Source: Brumimicrobium ulvae (GTDB taxonomy: Bacteria; Bacteroidota; Bacteroidia; Flavobacteriales_D; Crocinitomicaceae). Taken from it: a stretch of DNA of 64,000 nucleotides. The notes beneath the pieces were generated by a model. It ran no database searches. It worked only from the letters and a program-made list of their open reading frames with translations, and was not told the origin of the DNA. The position numbers and the translations under genes are program-made. The stretch lies in NCBI RefSeq assembly GCF_947504225.1, contig NZ_CANNGT010000002.1, forward strand, positions 186,001-250,000, read 5' to 3'. How positions within the stretch are numbered: the first letter of the stretch is position 1; every line of letters begins with the position of its first letter. Shown here in pieces: positions 25,815-33,588 of the stretch.

Positions 25815-26330
25815 TTATTGCACGTTGTTAATGGTATCAGCGGAAATACTTGCGTTTTCCATATCTCTATCAAAAAGATATAACCCACCTTTATCATTAC
25901 CGATCAATCTTAATTTATCTAAGATATGACGTGCAAGTGCTTCTTCTTCAAGTTGCTCAGAGACATACCATTGAATAAAATTATGTGTACTGTAGTCTTT
26001 TTCTTTTAAGCATGCATCAACAATATTATTGATACTTTCAGTAACCAACATTTCGTGCTCCAATAAGGCTTTAAAAATTTTCTCCATTGAATCAAAACTT
26101 ACATCTGGCTTATAAATTGCCGGAATAACAGCCACACCACCTCTTTCATTGATAAATTTAACCAATTTCAACATGTGTTCACGCTCTTCATCACTGTGCT
26201 TATATAAAAATGAAGCAGTTCCATTAAACCCTTGATTTTCTGACCATGAAGCCATTGATAAATAGAGTTGACTTGAGGAATATTCTTTCTCAATCTGTTC
26301 ATTCAATAATTTTTCTATATTCTTATTCAT
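25815..26330 (-). CDS. ftnA: Ferritin
   Basis: This 171-residue protein matches bacterial ferritin of the non-haem FtnA type: EKEYSSSQLYLSMASW (iron ligand Glu and helix A), DEEREHMLKLVKF (Glu and His ligands, helix B), and VSEQLEEEALARHILDKL (helix D). It oxidises Fe(II) and stores it as mineral in a 24-mer. It is monocistronic, between the cyclase gene and rnr, with a -7 element upstream. Confidence 0.93.
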   Translation of the reverse strand: MNKNIEKLLNEQIEKEYSSSQLYLSMASWSENQGFNGTASFLYKHSDEEREHMLKLVKFINERGGVAVIPAIYKPDVSFDSMEKIFKALLEHEMLVTESINNIVDACLKEKDYSTHNFIQWYVSEQLEEEALARHILDKLRLIGNDKGGLYLFDRDMENASISADTINNVQ

Positions 26331-26347
26331 TTTATTAATGTTTTAAA

Positions 26348-26355
26348 CAAAACTA
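26348..26355 (-). promoter_or_regulatory. Putative -7 element of the ferritin gene
   Basis: TAGTTTTG on the minus strand matches TAnnTTTG, 18 bp upstream of the ATG. Confidence 0.45.
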
Positions 26356-26467
26356 CGAATTAATAACCATTCTAAAAAAGTCTAAGAAAAATTGTAATTC
26401 TTAGAAATAAAATCGTTTATTAAACTTATAGATAATATTAGAATTAAAATTAGAGTTTAAATTAATA

Positions 26468-26475
26468 TATCTTTG
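26468..26475 (+). promoter_or_regulatory. Putative -7 element of rnr
   Basis: TATCTTTG matches TAnnTTTG and lies 16 bp before the start codon; the -33 box is not clear. Confidence 0.45.
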
Positions 26476-26491
26476 AACGAAAATGTAATAC

Positions 26492-28615
26492 ATGTCAAAA
26501 AAGAAATTCAAAAAAAAAGGAATAGAAAGAGCCATAAGAAAGATATTTGAAAGACAACCTGATCAAAAATATACAGCCAAAGAAATAAGTGCTATCCTGC
26601 AAATCACAGATAAAAACATGCGAAAGCTTGTTTTATCAATACTTAAAGACCTTAAAAACGATAAATTCTTAAATGAATTTCAGAATGGGTACTTTATCAT
26701 TAATGAAAATTATTCTACTACATTTATAGGAACTGTAGATTCAACAGCAAGAGGAGCAGCATATATCATGGTACCAGAATTAAACGGTGATATTTATGTA
26801 CAACCCGAAAACCTTGCAAATGCCTTACATGGCGATACTGTTGAGGTAGAGATTATCCGTCAAAAAAAGAATAAAACAGAAGGAGCAATTACTAAAATCA
26901 TCAATCGTAAAACAACACAATTTGTTGGAACATTAGATGTGAGAAATAAATTTGCTTTTTTAATCCTCGACAATAATAAAATTAACGTAGACCTGTACAT
27001 CCCCTTGGAAAAATTAAAGGGGGCTAAATCTGGAGAAAAAGCTATTGGTAGACTTACCAATTGGCCTAAGGGGGTTGCTAATCCTTTTGGTGAAATAGCT
27101 GAGGTAATAGGAATGCCAGGAAACAACGACACAGAAATGTTGTCCATTCTCTTTAAAAATGAATTTGAAATTAAATTTCCTCAAGAAGTAATTGAAGCAG
27201 CGGAAAAAGTGGGAATGGATTTAGATCCTGAAGAAATAAAAAAACGTAGGGATTTACGTAATAAATTGACTTTAACTATTGACCCATTTGATGCAAAAGA
27301 TTTTGATGATGCTTTGTCTTATGAAGTCTTAGAAAATGGAAACATAGAAGTAGGAGTTCATATTGCTGATGTTAGTCATTATGTACGTCCTGGAACACCT
27401 ATGGATGATGAAGCATACAAGCGAGGAAATTCTGTTTACCTTGAAGACCGCGTAATTCCAATGTTGCCAGAACAGCTATCTAATATGGCTTGTTCCTTAA
27501 GACCAAACGAAGATAAATATGCCTTTTCAGCTGTTTTTGAACTGAATGAAAAAGGAAAGGTGATAAAAGAATGGTTTGGTAAAACGGTTATTCATTCGGA
27601 TCAGCGTTTTGCCTACGAAGAAGCACAAGCAGTAATTGAAGGAAAAAGTGAGGTCCAAAAAGAAGCCATATTAGGATTAGATAAGTTGGCCAAGATAATC
27701 CGAAAAGACAGGATGAAAAATGGTGCACTTTCTATTGAATCTGAGGAGGTAAGTTTTTTAATTAACGATGAAGGTTACCCGACAGGAGTGGTTAAAAAAA
27801 CATCCAAAGACGCCAATAAACTGATTGAAGAGTTTATGTTATTGGCCAATAAAAGGGTTGCATTATTTGTGGGTAAACTTCCTGGTGATAAAGGTTCTAA
27901 TAACCAGTTTATTTATCGTTGTCATGATAAACCATCCATAGAAAAATTAAAAACCTTCTCTGTTTTTATCAATAAGTTTGATTATGATTTGGAGTTTGAA
28001 AATATTGAAAATGTTGCAAAAAAAATCAATGGTTTATTAGAGAAAATTAAAGACACTCCTGAATATGGATTAATTCAATCTATGGCTATTCGTTCTATGG
28101 CTAAAGCAAATTATCAAACCAATAACATAGGGCATTACGGATTGGCTTTTGATTATTACGGTCATTTTACTTCACCTATTCGTAGGTATGCCGATTTAAT
28201 GGTACACAGAATATTACAAGACAAATTAGATCATCGTCAGAAAAGTTACGGTAATAAGCTCAATGAAATTAGTGAACATATTTCTGCACAAGAAAGAAAA
28301 GCCATAGACGCTGAAAGAGAATCTAATAAATATTTTCAAGCAAAATTCTTAGAAGACAAAGTAGGAGAGGAGTTTGAAGGAACAGTATCAGGATTAGCGG
28401 ACTTTGGAATGTTTGTAAGAATGAATGACAACTATTGTGAAGGAATGATAACAATGTCATCTTTACCCGATGATAATTATTATTTTGATAATGATAAATT
28501 TCAAATTGTAGGTCGTCAAACGGGTTATAAATTTAATTTCGGAGATCAGGTTAAGGTTAAAGTTATCGGTGTTGATATGTTTAAAAAACAGGTGGATTTA
28601 GAGCTTGTAGAGTAA
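26492..28615 (+). CDS. rnr: Ribonuclease R
   Basis: This 707-residue RNB-family exoribonuclease has a basic N-terminal winged-helix part, cold-shock/OB domains (about 80-220) and the RNB catalytic domain with the acidic cluster TIDPFDAKDFDDALSYE. A C-terminal S1 domain follows (GTVSGLADFGMFVRMN to the end). It degrades structured RNA 3' to 5', including rRNA and mRNA turnover. It is convergent with rpiB; the last codons and the following bases form a terminator hairpin. Confidence 0.95.
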   Translation: MSKKKFKKKGIERAIRKIFERQPDQKYTAKEISAILQITDKNMRKLVLSILKDLKNDKFLNEFQNGYFIINENYSTTFIGTVDSTARGAAYIMVPELNGDIYVQPENLANALHGDTVEVEIIRQKKNKTEGAITKIINRKTTQFVGTLDVRNKFAFLILDNNKINVDLYIPLEKLKGAKSGEKAIGRLTNWPKGVANPFGEIAEVIGMPGNNDTEMLSILFKNEFEIKFPQEVIEAAEKVGMDLDPEEIKKRRDLRNKLTLTIDPFDAKDFDDALSYEVLENGNIEVGVHIADVSHYVRPGTPMDDEAYKRGNSVYLEDRVIPMLPEQLSNMACSLRPNEDKYAFSAVFELNEKGKVIKEWFGKTVIHSDQRFAYEEAQAVIEGKSEVQKEAILGLDKLAKIIRKDRMKNGALSIESEEVSFLINDEGYPTGVVKKTSKDANKLIEEFMLLANKRVALFVGKLPGDKGSNNQFIYRCHDKPSIEKLKTFSVFINKFDYDLEFENIENVAKKINGLLEKIKDTPEYGLIQSMAIRSMAKANYQTNNIGHYGLAFDYYGHFTSPIRRYADLMVHRILQDKLDHRQKSYGNKLNEISEHISAQERKAIDAERESNKYFQAKFLEDKVGEEFEGTVSGLADFGMFVRMNDNYCEGMITMSSLPDDNYYFDNDKFQIVGRQTGYKFNFGDQVKVKVIGVDMFKKQVDLELVE

Positions 28616-28635
28616 ATATCCTACAAGCTTTTATC
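28602..28635 (+). terminator. Terminator overlapping the rnr stop codon
   Basis: AGCTTGTAG (28602-28610, last codons of rnr) pairs with CTACAAGCT (28621-28629), followed by a T-rich stretch. It serves the convergent gene pair rnr/rpiB. Confidence 0.65.
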
Positions 28636-28644
28636 TTTATTTCA

Positions 28645-29091
28645 TTAGCGTCCACAAGAAATTTTCTCCACTCTGTTTTGATGCCTACCCCCTTCAAATT
28701 TAGTTGTTAAGAATTTTTCAACCATTTTAATTCCATCTTCAATAGACACAAATCGAGCAGGGAGTGCAATGATATTGGCATCGTTATGTTGCCTGGCCAA
28801 TTCTGCAAGTTCTTCTTTCCAACAAAGTGCACCTCTAATTCCTTGGTGTTTGTTAACAGTCATGTTAATACCATTCCCACTTCCACAGATTACAATCCCT
28901 AAAGTATCCTTATTTTCGCTTACGTGTTGGGCAACTGGATGACCATAATCTGGATAATCTATACTGTCCTCCGAATAAGTTCCATAATCTTTAAAATTAT
29001 AGCCACGTTCTGTGAAATACGTTTTAATTGCTTCTTTCATCTGAAAACCAGCATGATCAGCACCAATTGGGATAATTTCAGTTGTTGTCAT
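28645..29091 (-). CDS. rpiB: Ribose-5-phosphate isomerase B
   Basis: This 148-residue RpiB/LacAB-family enzyme has PIGADHAGFQMKEAI at the N-terminus and the catalytic IVICGSGNGINMTVNK (C69). It interconverts ribose-5-phosphate and ribulose-5-phosphate in the pentose phosphate pathway. The C-terminal GGRHQNRVEKI is a usual family end. It is convergent with rnr. Confidence 0.92.
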   Translation of the reverse strand: MTTTEIIPIGADHAGFQMKEAIKTYFTERGYNFKDYGTYSEDSIDYPDYGHPVAQHVSENKDTLGIVICGSGNGINMTVNKHQGIRGALCWKEELAELARQHNDANIIALPARFVSIEDGIKMVEKFLTTKFEGGRHQNRVEKISCGR

Positions 29092-29807
29092 AATATTAGT
29101 TTTTTACAAATTTACGCAATTAACAATCGGTTTGAATTATGAACATCTACTTTTTTAGCAATTCTTAAAGCCTTGATACCATTGCTTTTTAAAATATACT
29201 TATTGACAGGGTTATGAACAATTCGAAAAATAAATGTTAATTGAATTCAATAAGTTTGTCTTGCTTATCACATAATTTTTTACAAGCCAAAATACAAATG
29301 AGAAAAACAATAGTAAGTTATTACATTTTACATCTAGATATCAACAATGAAAATGAGCTTAAAATTTTTTAAAATGAAATAAACTTATTCAGTTATTGGT
29401 TATTAACAACATTGTTTATAACCATGCAAAAAGCTTATAAAAGAACAGTTTAAGAAAATATTGAATGTTCATAAGCATACATAAAATGTTTACAACTTGG
29501 ATAACAAGAAAAAGTGAAGAAAGTAATGCACCGTATTAACAGTACTATAATAATAGTAAAGGCTTTTTTAAAAAATTTCTTTTCTTATTTTTATTTAAAC
29601 TCTTGAATAAAAAAGTTGAATTAGGAATTTAAAAAGAAAAATCCTACTTTCTTTAAACAGGCTTTTAAAATGCTGTAATGGCTTGACCACTAATCATTTT
29701 ATCCTAAATTATTAGGGCTTTATCGAAGTAATTTGTAATTTCATAGCTGAATAAAGGATATTCATTTGTTAGAATTACTTAAATTTGTAACCACGCAATA
29801 TAAGAGT
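29092..29807. other. Long AT-rich intergenic region upstream of the LytTR regulator
   Basis: No gene is seen in 716 bases. It holds a 26-bp near-palindrome (29398-29423), an inverted repeat ACTTATTGA...TCAATAAGT (29198-29206, 29247-29255) and, near the regulator, TAAATTTG (29780-29787, a -7-like sequence). It could include a small RNA or a binding region; the sequence does not show which. Confidence 0.5.
29398..29423. promoter_or_regulatory. 26-bp near-palindrome in the LytTR upstream region
   Basis: GGTTATTAACAA and TTGTTTATAACC are 12-base arms with one mismatch, separated by 2 bases. Length and symmetry suit a dimeric DNA-binding protein. It is about 385 bp before the regulator start. Confidence 0.4.
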
Positions 29808-30560
29808 ATGTCAAAAATTAAGGTATTAGTCGTTGAAGATGAGTCTATTGTCTCAAAAGATATTCAACACAGTCTCAAAAGATTAGGATATGTAATTTCT
29901 GGTGCATCTGCCACTGGAGAAAAAGCTATACAATTGGCTTCTGAGGAGCGACCAAGTATTGTTTTGATGGATATCATGCTTAAAGGAGATATGAACGGTA
30001 TTGAGGCTGCTGAGATCATCAGGAGAGAACATAATATACCAGTGATTTTCTTAACTGCTTACGCAGATGAAGCTACTTTAGCCAAAGCTAAAATCACAGA
30101 ACCTTATGGATACATTATTAAACCTTTTAAAGAAATAGATTTACACACTTCTATTGAAATGGCTTTATACAAGCATAAAAAAGAAAAAGAAGTGGAGAAA
30201 GAACGTGATTTACTTTATTCAATCGTAGAAGGTAAGGATACACAAGATTTTATTTTTGTGAAATCAAACTCAAGACTCGTAAAATTAAATACAAAGGATA
30301 TTTATTTTGTTGAGGCTTTAAAAGATTATGTTGTCATCAATACCTTAGATAAAAGATATACTATTCATTCAACAATGAAGGATATTGATAAAAAATTAGG
30401 AGATACAAATTTCATTCGTGTTCACCGTTCATTTATCGTTAGGTTAGATAAAATAGCTTCTATTGAATATCCAAATCTTCAATTAGAAAAAGATAAAAAG
30501 CTCATTCCTATCGGAGGTTCTTATAAAGAACAATTAGTCAATAAAATCAATTTGGTTTAA
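29808..30560 (+). CDS. LytTR-family response regulator
   Basis: The frame opens at a TTG at 29766, but ATG at 29808 (MSKIKVLVVEDESIV) is the natural receiver start. The receiver has the acidic pair VVEDES, the phospho-acceptor in VLMDIMLKGD, and the conserved Lys in IIKPF. A short linker leads to a LytTR DNA-binding domain (DFIFVKSNSRLVKLNTKDIYFVEAL... FIRVHRSFIVRL). Total 250 residues. No histidine kinase is adjacent; the orphan kinase at 41024 is a possible partner, but that is a guess. Confidence 0.9.
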   Translation: MSKIKVLVVEDESIVSKDIQHSLKRLGYVISGASATGEKAIQLASEERPSIVLMDIMLKGDMNGIEAAEIIRREHNIPVIFLTAYADEATLAKAKITEPYGYIIKPFKEIDLHTSIEMALYKHKKEKEVEKERDLLYSIVEGKDTQDFIFVKSNSRLVKLNTKDIYFVEALKDYVVINTLDKRYTIHSTMKDIDKKLGDTNFIRVHRSFIVRLDKIASIEYPNLQLEKDKKLIPIGGSYKEQLVNKINLV

Positions 30561-30598
30561 TCGAGAATAGAAAACATTCTTCTGTACTTTTCTATCTG

Positions 30599-31810
30599 TT
30601 ATTCAATCAATAATCTATTGATCATTTGAATGGTTTCTATTTTGTATTCCTCATAAATTTCTCCTGTTCCTGGTCCGTTAAATCCAGTATGTATTTTAAC
30701 TACCTCACCGTCTTTGTTGATAAAAATAGAGGTAGGAAACGAACTTACTTTGTTTAACATATCGAAATCTTTTGAAGTAATTGTCTTAGAAGCTCTTCCA
30801 CCCACAAGGATTGGATAAGGAACTGATTTATTGTCAATATAGCGTTGTATACGTTCTACTTGATCTTCAAAATTTTCAGGAGATTCATAGGCAACGCCTA
30901 TAATTTCTAATCCATCATTATGAAATTGATCATATAATTCATTATAAAATTTAGTTTCATCTAGGCAGTTAGGACACCATGTTCCAAGAATTTGCACGAT
31001 CACCACTTTACCTTTTAACTGCTGATTTGGATAAACATAGTTTTGTCCATTTAAATTTTTGAATTGAAATTTAAAGTCATCCTTTACCATATAAGTTAAT
31101 GAATCTGGATCTTTTAATGTAAAATCATCATTTCGCACACCAATCCAATCGGTTTTCCAGTGATTTCCAGATAAAAACTCTCCTCTTAAAGTGTCATTCA
31201 TTAAGTGAGCTGTAAATAAAAACACATGGGCTCCATCAAAACTGGTGAGCTTTAATTCATTATTTATTACTGTTCCTTTCAGAAAACGATAATCACCTGT
31301 TTCGGTTAAAAATGTTCCTGTTATCTTATTGTTTACTTGTTCAAATTTTCCAATTGCAGGATATTGATCTTCAGTATTGGGATTAAAAATAACCTGCCAT
31401 TTACCATCGAAATTTTCATGTTTATACCTAATATCTATTACAGGAGTATCATCATAAAAAAAAGCTTTAAACTCTATTCGTGAATGTTTTTTTCTGTCTG
31501 GATTTACAAAATAGCCCGATAATTTATTCTCATTTAAAGGATCAACCTTAAAAATTAAATAGTTAGGAAAATTAGTAAAGTAAACTTTAATGCTATCATT
31601 TTCAATTTGATAATCTTTCATTTCGACTATTTCTCCACCATTTTTAATGGTTATTTTTTGATTGGGATCAACTTCAAATTGAAAATTTAATTCATGTGTG
31701 TTTTGTAAATTTAGGTTCCCCATCCACGAACCCACCTTAAGGGGATTTGCTTGAACAAATGAGTGAATGAAAAGAAGAATAAACAGAATACTAAGCTGGG
31801 ATAATTTCAT
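30599..31810 (-). CDS. Exported TlpA/thioredoxin-like protein
   Basis: The frame extends to 31954, but that would run into the sigma-factor gene; ATG at 31810 gives a signal peptide (MKLSQLSILFILLFIHSFVQA), so I use it (403 residues). The N-terminal two thirds are beta-rich with no motif I know. The C-terminal domain is TlpA/ResA-like: VVIVQILGTWCPNCLDETKFYNEL with the CPNC redox pair, then YPILVGG and SSFPTSIFINKDG. Such proteins act as periplasmic disulfide reductases, for example in cytochrome maturation. It is divergent from the sigma factor. Confidence 0.82.
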   Translation of the reverse strand: MKLSQLSILFILLFIHSFVQANPLKVGSWMGNLNLQNTHELNFQFEVDPNQKITIKNGGEIVEMKDYQIENDSIKVYFTNFPNYLIFKVDPLNENKLSGYFVNPDRKKHSRIEFKAFFYDDTPVIDIRYKHENFDGKWQVIFNPNTEDQYPAIGKFEQVNNKITGTFLTETGDYRFLKGTVINNELKLTSFDGAHVFLFTAHLMNDTLRGEFLSGNHWKTDWIGVRNDDFTLKDPDSLTYMVKDDFKFQFKNLNGQNYVYPNQQLKGKVVIVQILGTWCPNCLDETKFYNELYDQFHNDGLEIIGVAYESPENFEDQVERIQRYIDNKSVPYPILVGGRASKTITSKDFDMLNKVSSFPTSIFINKDGEVVKIHTGFNGPGTGEIYEEYKIETIQMINRLLIE

Positions 31811-31900
31811 GTATGTTATTTGGTTGTTCAAAAATAACAGGCTTTTTTTATTGCTGCAACCTTTTATGTAATATTGTAGTCTATTATTCGAGATGTAAAA

Positions 31901-32437
31901 ATGGATGATGAAACTCTTGTACAGAAATGTATTTCTGGAAACGCTGAAGCACAACGAAAGTTGTTTGATCGTTTTTCCCCTTTAATGTTGGGGGTAGCAA
32001 TGAGGTATATCAAAGATAAAGAACGTTCAGAAGATGTTCTTCAAGACGGATTTATTAAGGTATTTAAAAATCTTCATCGATTTGAACACAAAGGTTCTTT
32101 GGAAGGATGGATTAGACGAATAATAGTAAACACTGCGTTAGATCAAATCAGAAAGTATAAAAAGGAACAAACTAATGTTGAATTGGATGATTCCCCTTTT
32201 GAAATTGTTCAAAAAAGCGATGCAGTAGAACGTTTACAAGCAGAAGTCCTGATGGAAATTGTTCAAGAATTGCCTGATGGATATAGAATTGTGTTTAACA
32301 TGTTTGCAATTGAAGGTTACAGTCATAAAGAAATAGCAGAACAATTAAACATCACCGAAAGTACTTCAAAATCGCAATATTCAAGAGCTAAATCTGTGCT
32401 GAGAAAGACATTAAAAAAATACAATATTGAAAGATAA
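31901..32437 (+). CDS. ECF-type RNA polymerase sigma factor
   Basis: This 178-residue sigma-70 ECF protein shows region 2 (LFDRFSPLMLGVAMRYIKD..AEDVLQDGFIKVFKNL) and region 4 (LPDGYRIVFNMFAIEGYSHKEIAEQLNITESTSKSQ). It would steer RNA polymerase to a small regulon. The downstream gene overlaps its end by 11 nt and encodes a membrane protein with an anti-sigma-like N-terminus, so the pair probably forms a sigma/anti-sigma module. Confidence 0.93.
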   Translation: MDDETLVQKCISGNAEAQRKLFDRFSPLMLGVAMRYIKDKERSEDVLQDGFIKVFKNLHRFEHKGSLEGWIRRIIVNTALDQIRKYKKEQTNVELDDSPFEIVQKSDAVERLQAEVLMEIVQELPDGYRIVFNMFAIEGYSHKEIAEQLNITESTSKSQYSRAKSVLRKTLKKYNIER

Positions 32438-33536
32438 AGATCAAATAGAAGAGTTATTCCAAAAGGAATTAGGAAACTACCAAGCAAAGGTAGATCCTAA
32501 CCTATGGAATGGTATCCAAGCTGGTATTAGTGGCGTGGGTACTGCAACTGGCGTGGGGTCTTCTATCGGTCTTGTGGGTAAAATTATTATTGGAGCTTCA
32601 GTAGCTGCAGCAATTACTGTGGGTACAGTATTAATTGTAAATAATAACAAGGTTCAAAAAGAAAATAAAGCTGTTTCAGAAATCAACACGAAAGATAGTT
32701 TAGAACAGAATAATATTGAAAAAGTTATTGAAACAGAAGAAAACACTATTGATTCTACAATTTCAGCGCGTAACTTTGTTGAAAAAAACATGCAAAATAG
32801 AACGATTGATGATTCAACAATAGAAAATCAATTTATTGATGAAGCTCAGAACAACAATACACCTAATTCAAATAAGCAATCTACTATTATTGTTGAGGAA
32901 GAAGAAATGGCCTATATACAAGACCAAGATAAAGAGCAAATTGTTGAATATACACAACCCAAAGAAACTGATTCTGATCAAATAGAAGAAAATACTTTTT
33001 CAAAAGAAGAGAAAAATGTTGGTTTAAGTAAGGTGAATATTGAAATCACTAAACAAGAAAATCAATATGTGAAGTTCGCTGCTCATGATGTTCCTAATGC
33101 TGCTGAAGTTTTATGGGATTTCGGAGATGGAACTTATGACAGAACTTTAAATCCGGAACATTTCTATATTGAAGCTGGTGTTTATAATGTTGTTTTAACG
33201 GTTCAATCTGGTCAAAAAGAAAGTAAAAGAAATATTGAAGTGAATATTCAAATTACAGGAGAGATAGGAAGCTTACCGAATGTGTTTACCCCAAATGGAG
33301 ATGGTCGAAATGATGAACTTTTCATTGAGTGTAAACACCTTAAGTCTTTCCAATTGACAGTGATGGACAATCAACAAAACATCGTTTATTCAACCAACGA
33401 TGCTAACTTTAGATGGAATGGTTTAGATCAACAAGGTGTACCTGTAAAAGAAGGAGATTACTTCTACATCATTGTTGCAGAAGATGAGGCGGGGAATTTG
33501 ATCAATAAATATCAACGTCTACTCATTCAACGCTAG
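32427..33536 (+). CDS. Membrane protein with anti-sigma-like N-terminus, PKD and gliding-type C-terminal domain
   Basis: The start is a TTG that overlaps the sigma-factor gene by 11 nt; no closer ATG gives the expected N-terminus. It is 369 residues: an acidic cytoplasmic part (IEELFQKELGNYQAKVDPNLWN, like Bacteroidota anti-sigma proteins), a transmembrane helix (about 50-71), a Glu/Asn-rich spacer, a PKD domain (about 212-283, with VLWDFGDGTY) and a C-terminal CHU_C/gliding-motility-associated domain (about 284-369, LPNVFTPNGDGRNDEL). The latter usually directs type IX secretion and is odd in an inner-membrane-anchored protein. Function is inference from the context. Confidence 0.8.
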   Translation: MKDKDQIEELFQKELGNYQAKVDPNLWNGIQAGISGVGTATGVGSSIGLVGKIIIGASVAAAITVGTVLIVNNNKVQKENKAVSEINTKDSLEQNNIEKVIETEENTIDSTISARNFVEKNMQNRTIDDSTIENQFIDEAQNNNTPNSNKQSTIIVEEEEMAYIQDQDKEQIVEYTQPKETDSDQIEENTFSKEEKNVGLSKVNIEITKQENQYVKFAAHDVPNAAEVLWDFGDGTYDRTLNPEHFYIEAGVYNVVLTVQSGQKESKRNIEVNIQITGEIGSLPNVFTPNGDGRNDELFIECKHLKSFQLTVMDNQQNIVYSTNDANFRWNGLDQQGVPVKEGDYFYIIVAEDEAGNLINKYQRLLIQR

Positions 33537-33588
33537 TCAATTTTACTATTTTTATAAACAAATTGCTTTTGCACTAATGTTATAAAAA

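Noticed and set aside
29092..29807. Long AT-rich gap as a possible replication origin
   Set aside because: No DnaA-box cluster is found; only weak look-alikes such as TTATCACA and TTGGATAAC.
31811..31954. N-terminal extension of the thioredoxin-like gene
   Set aside because: It overlaps the sigma-factor start on the other strand and hides the signal peptide at 31810.
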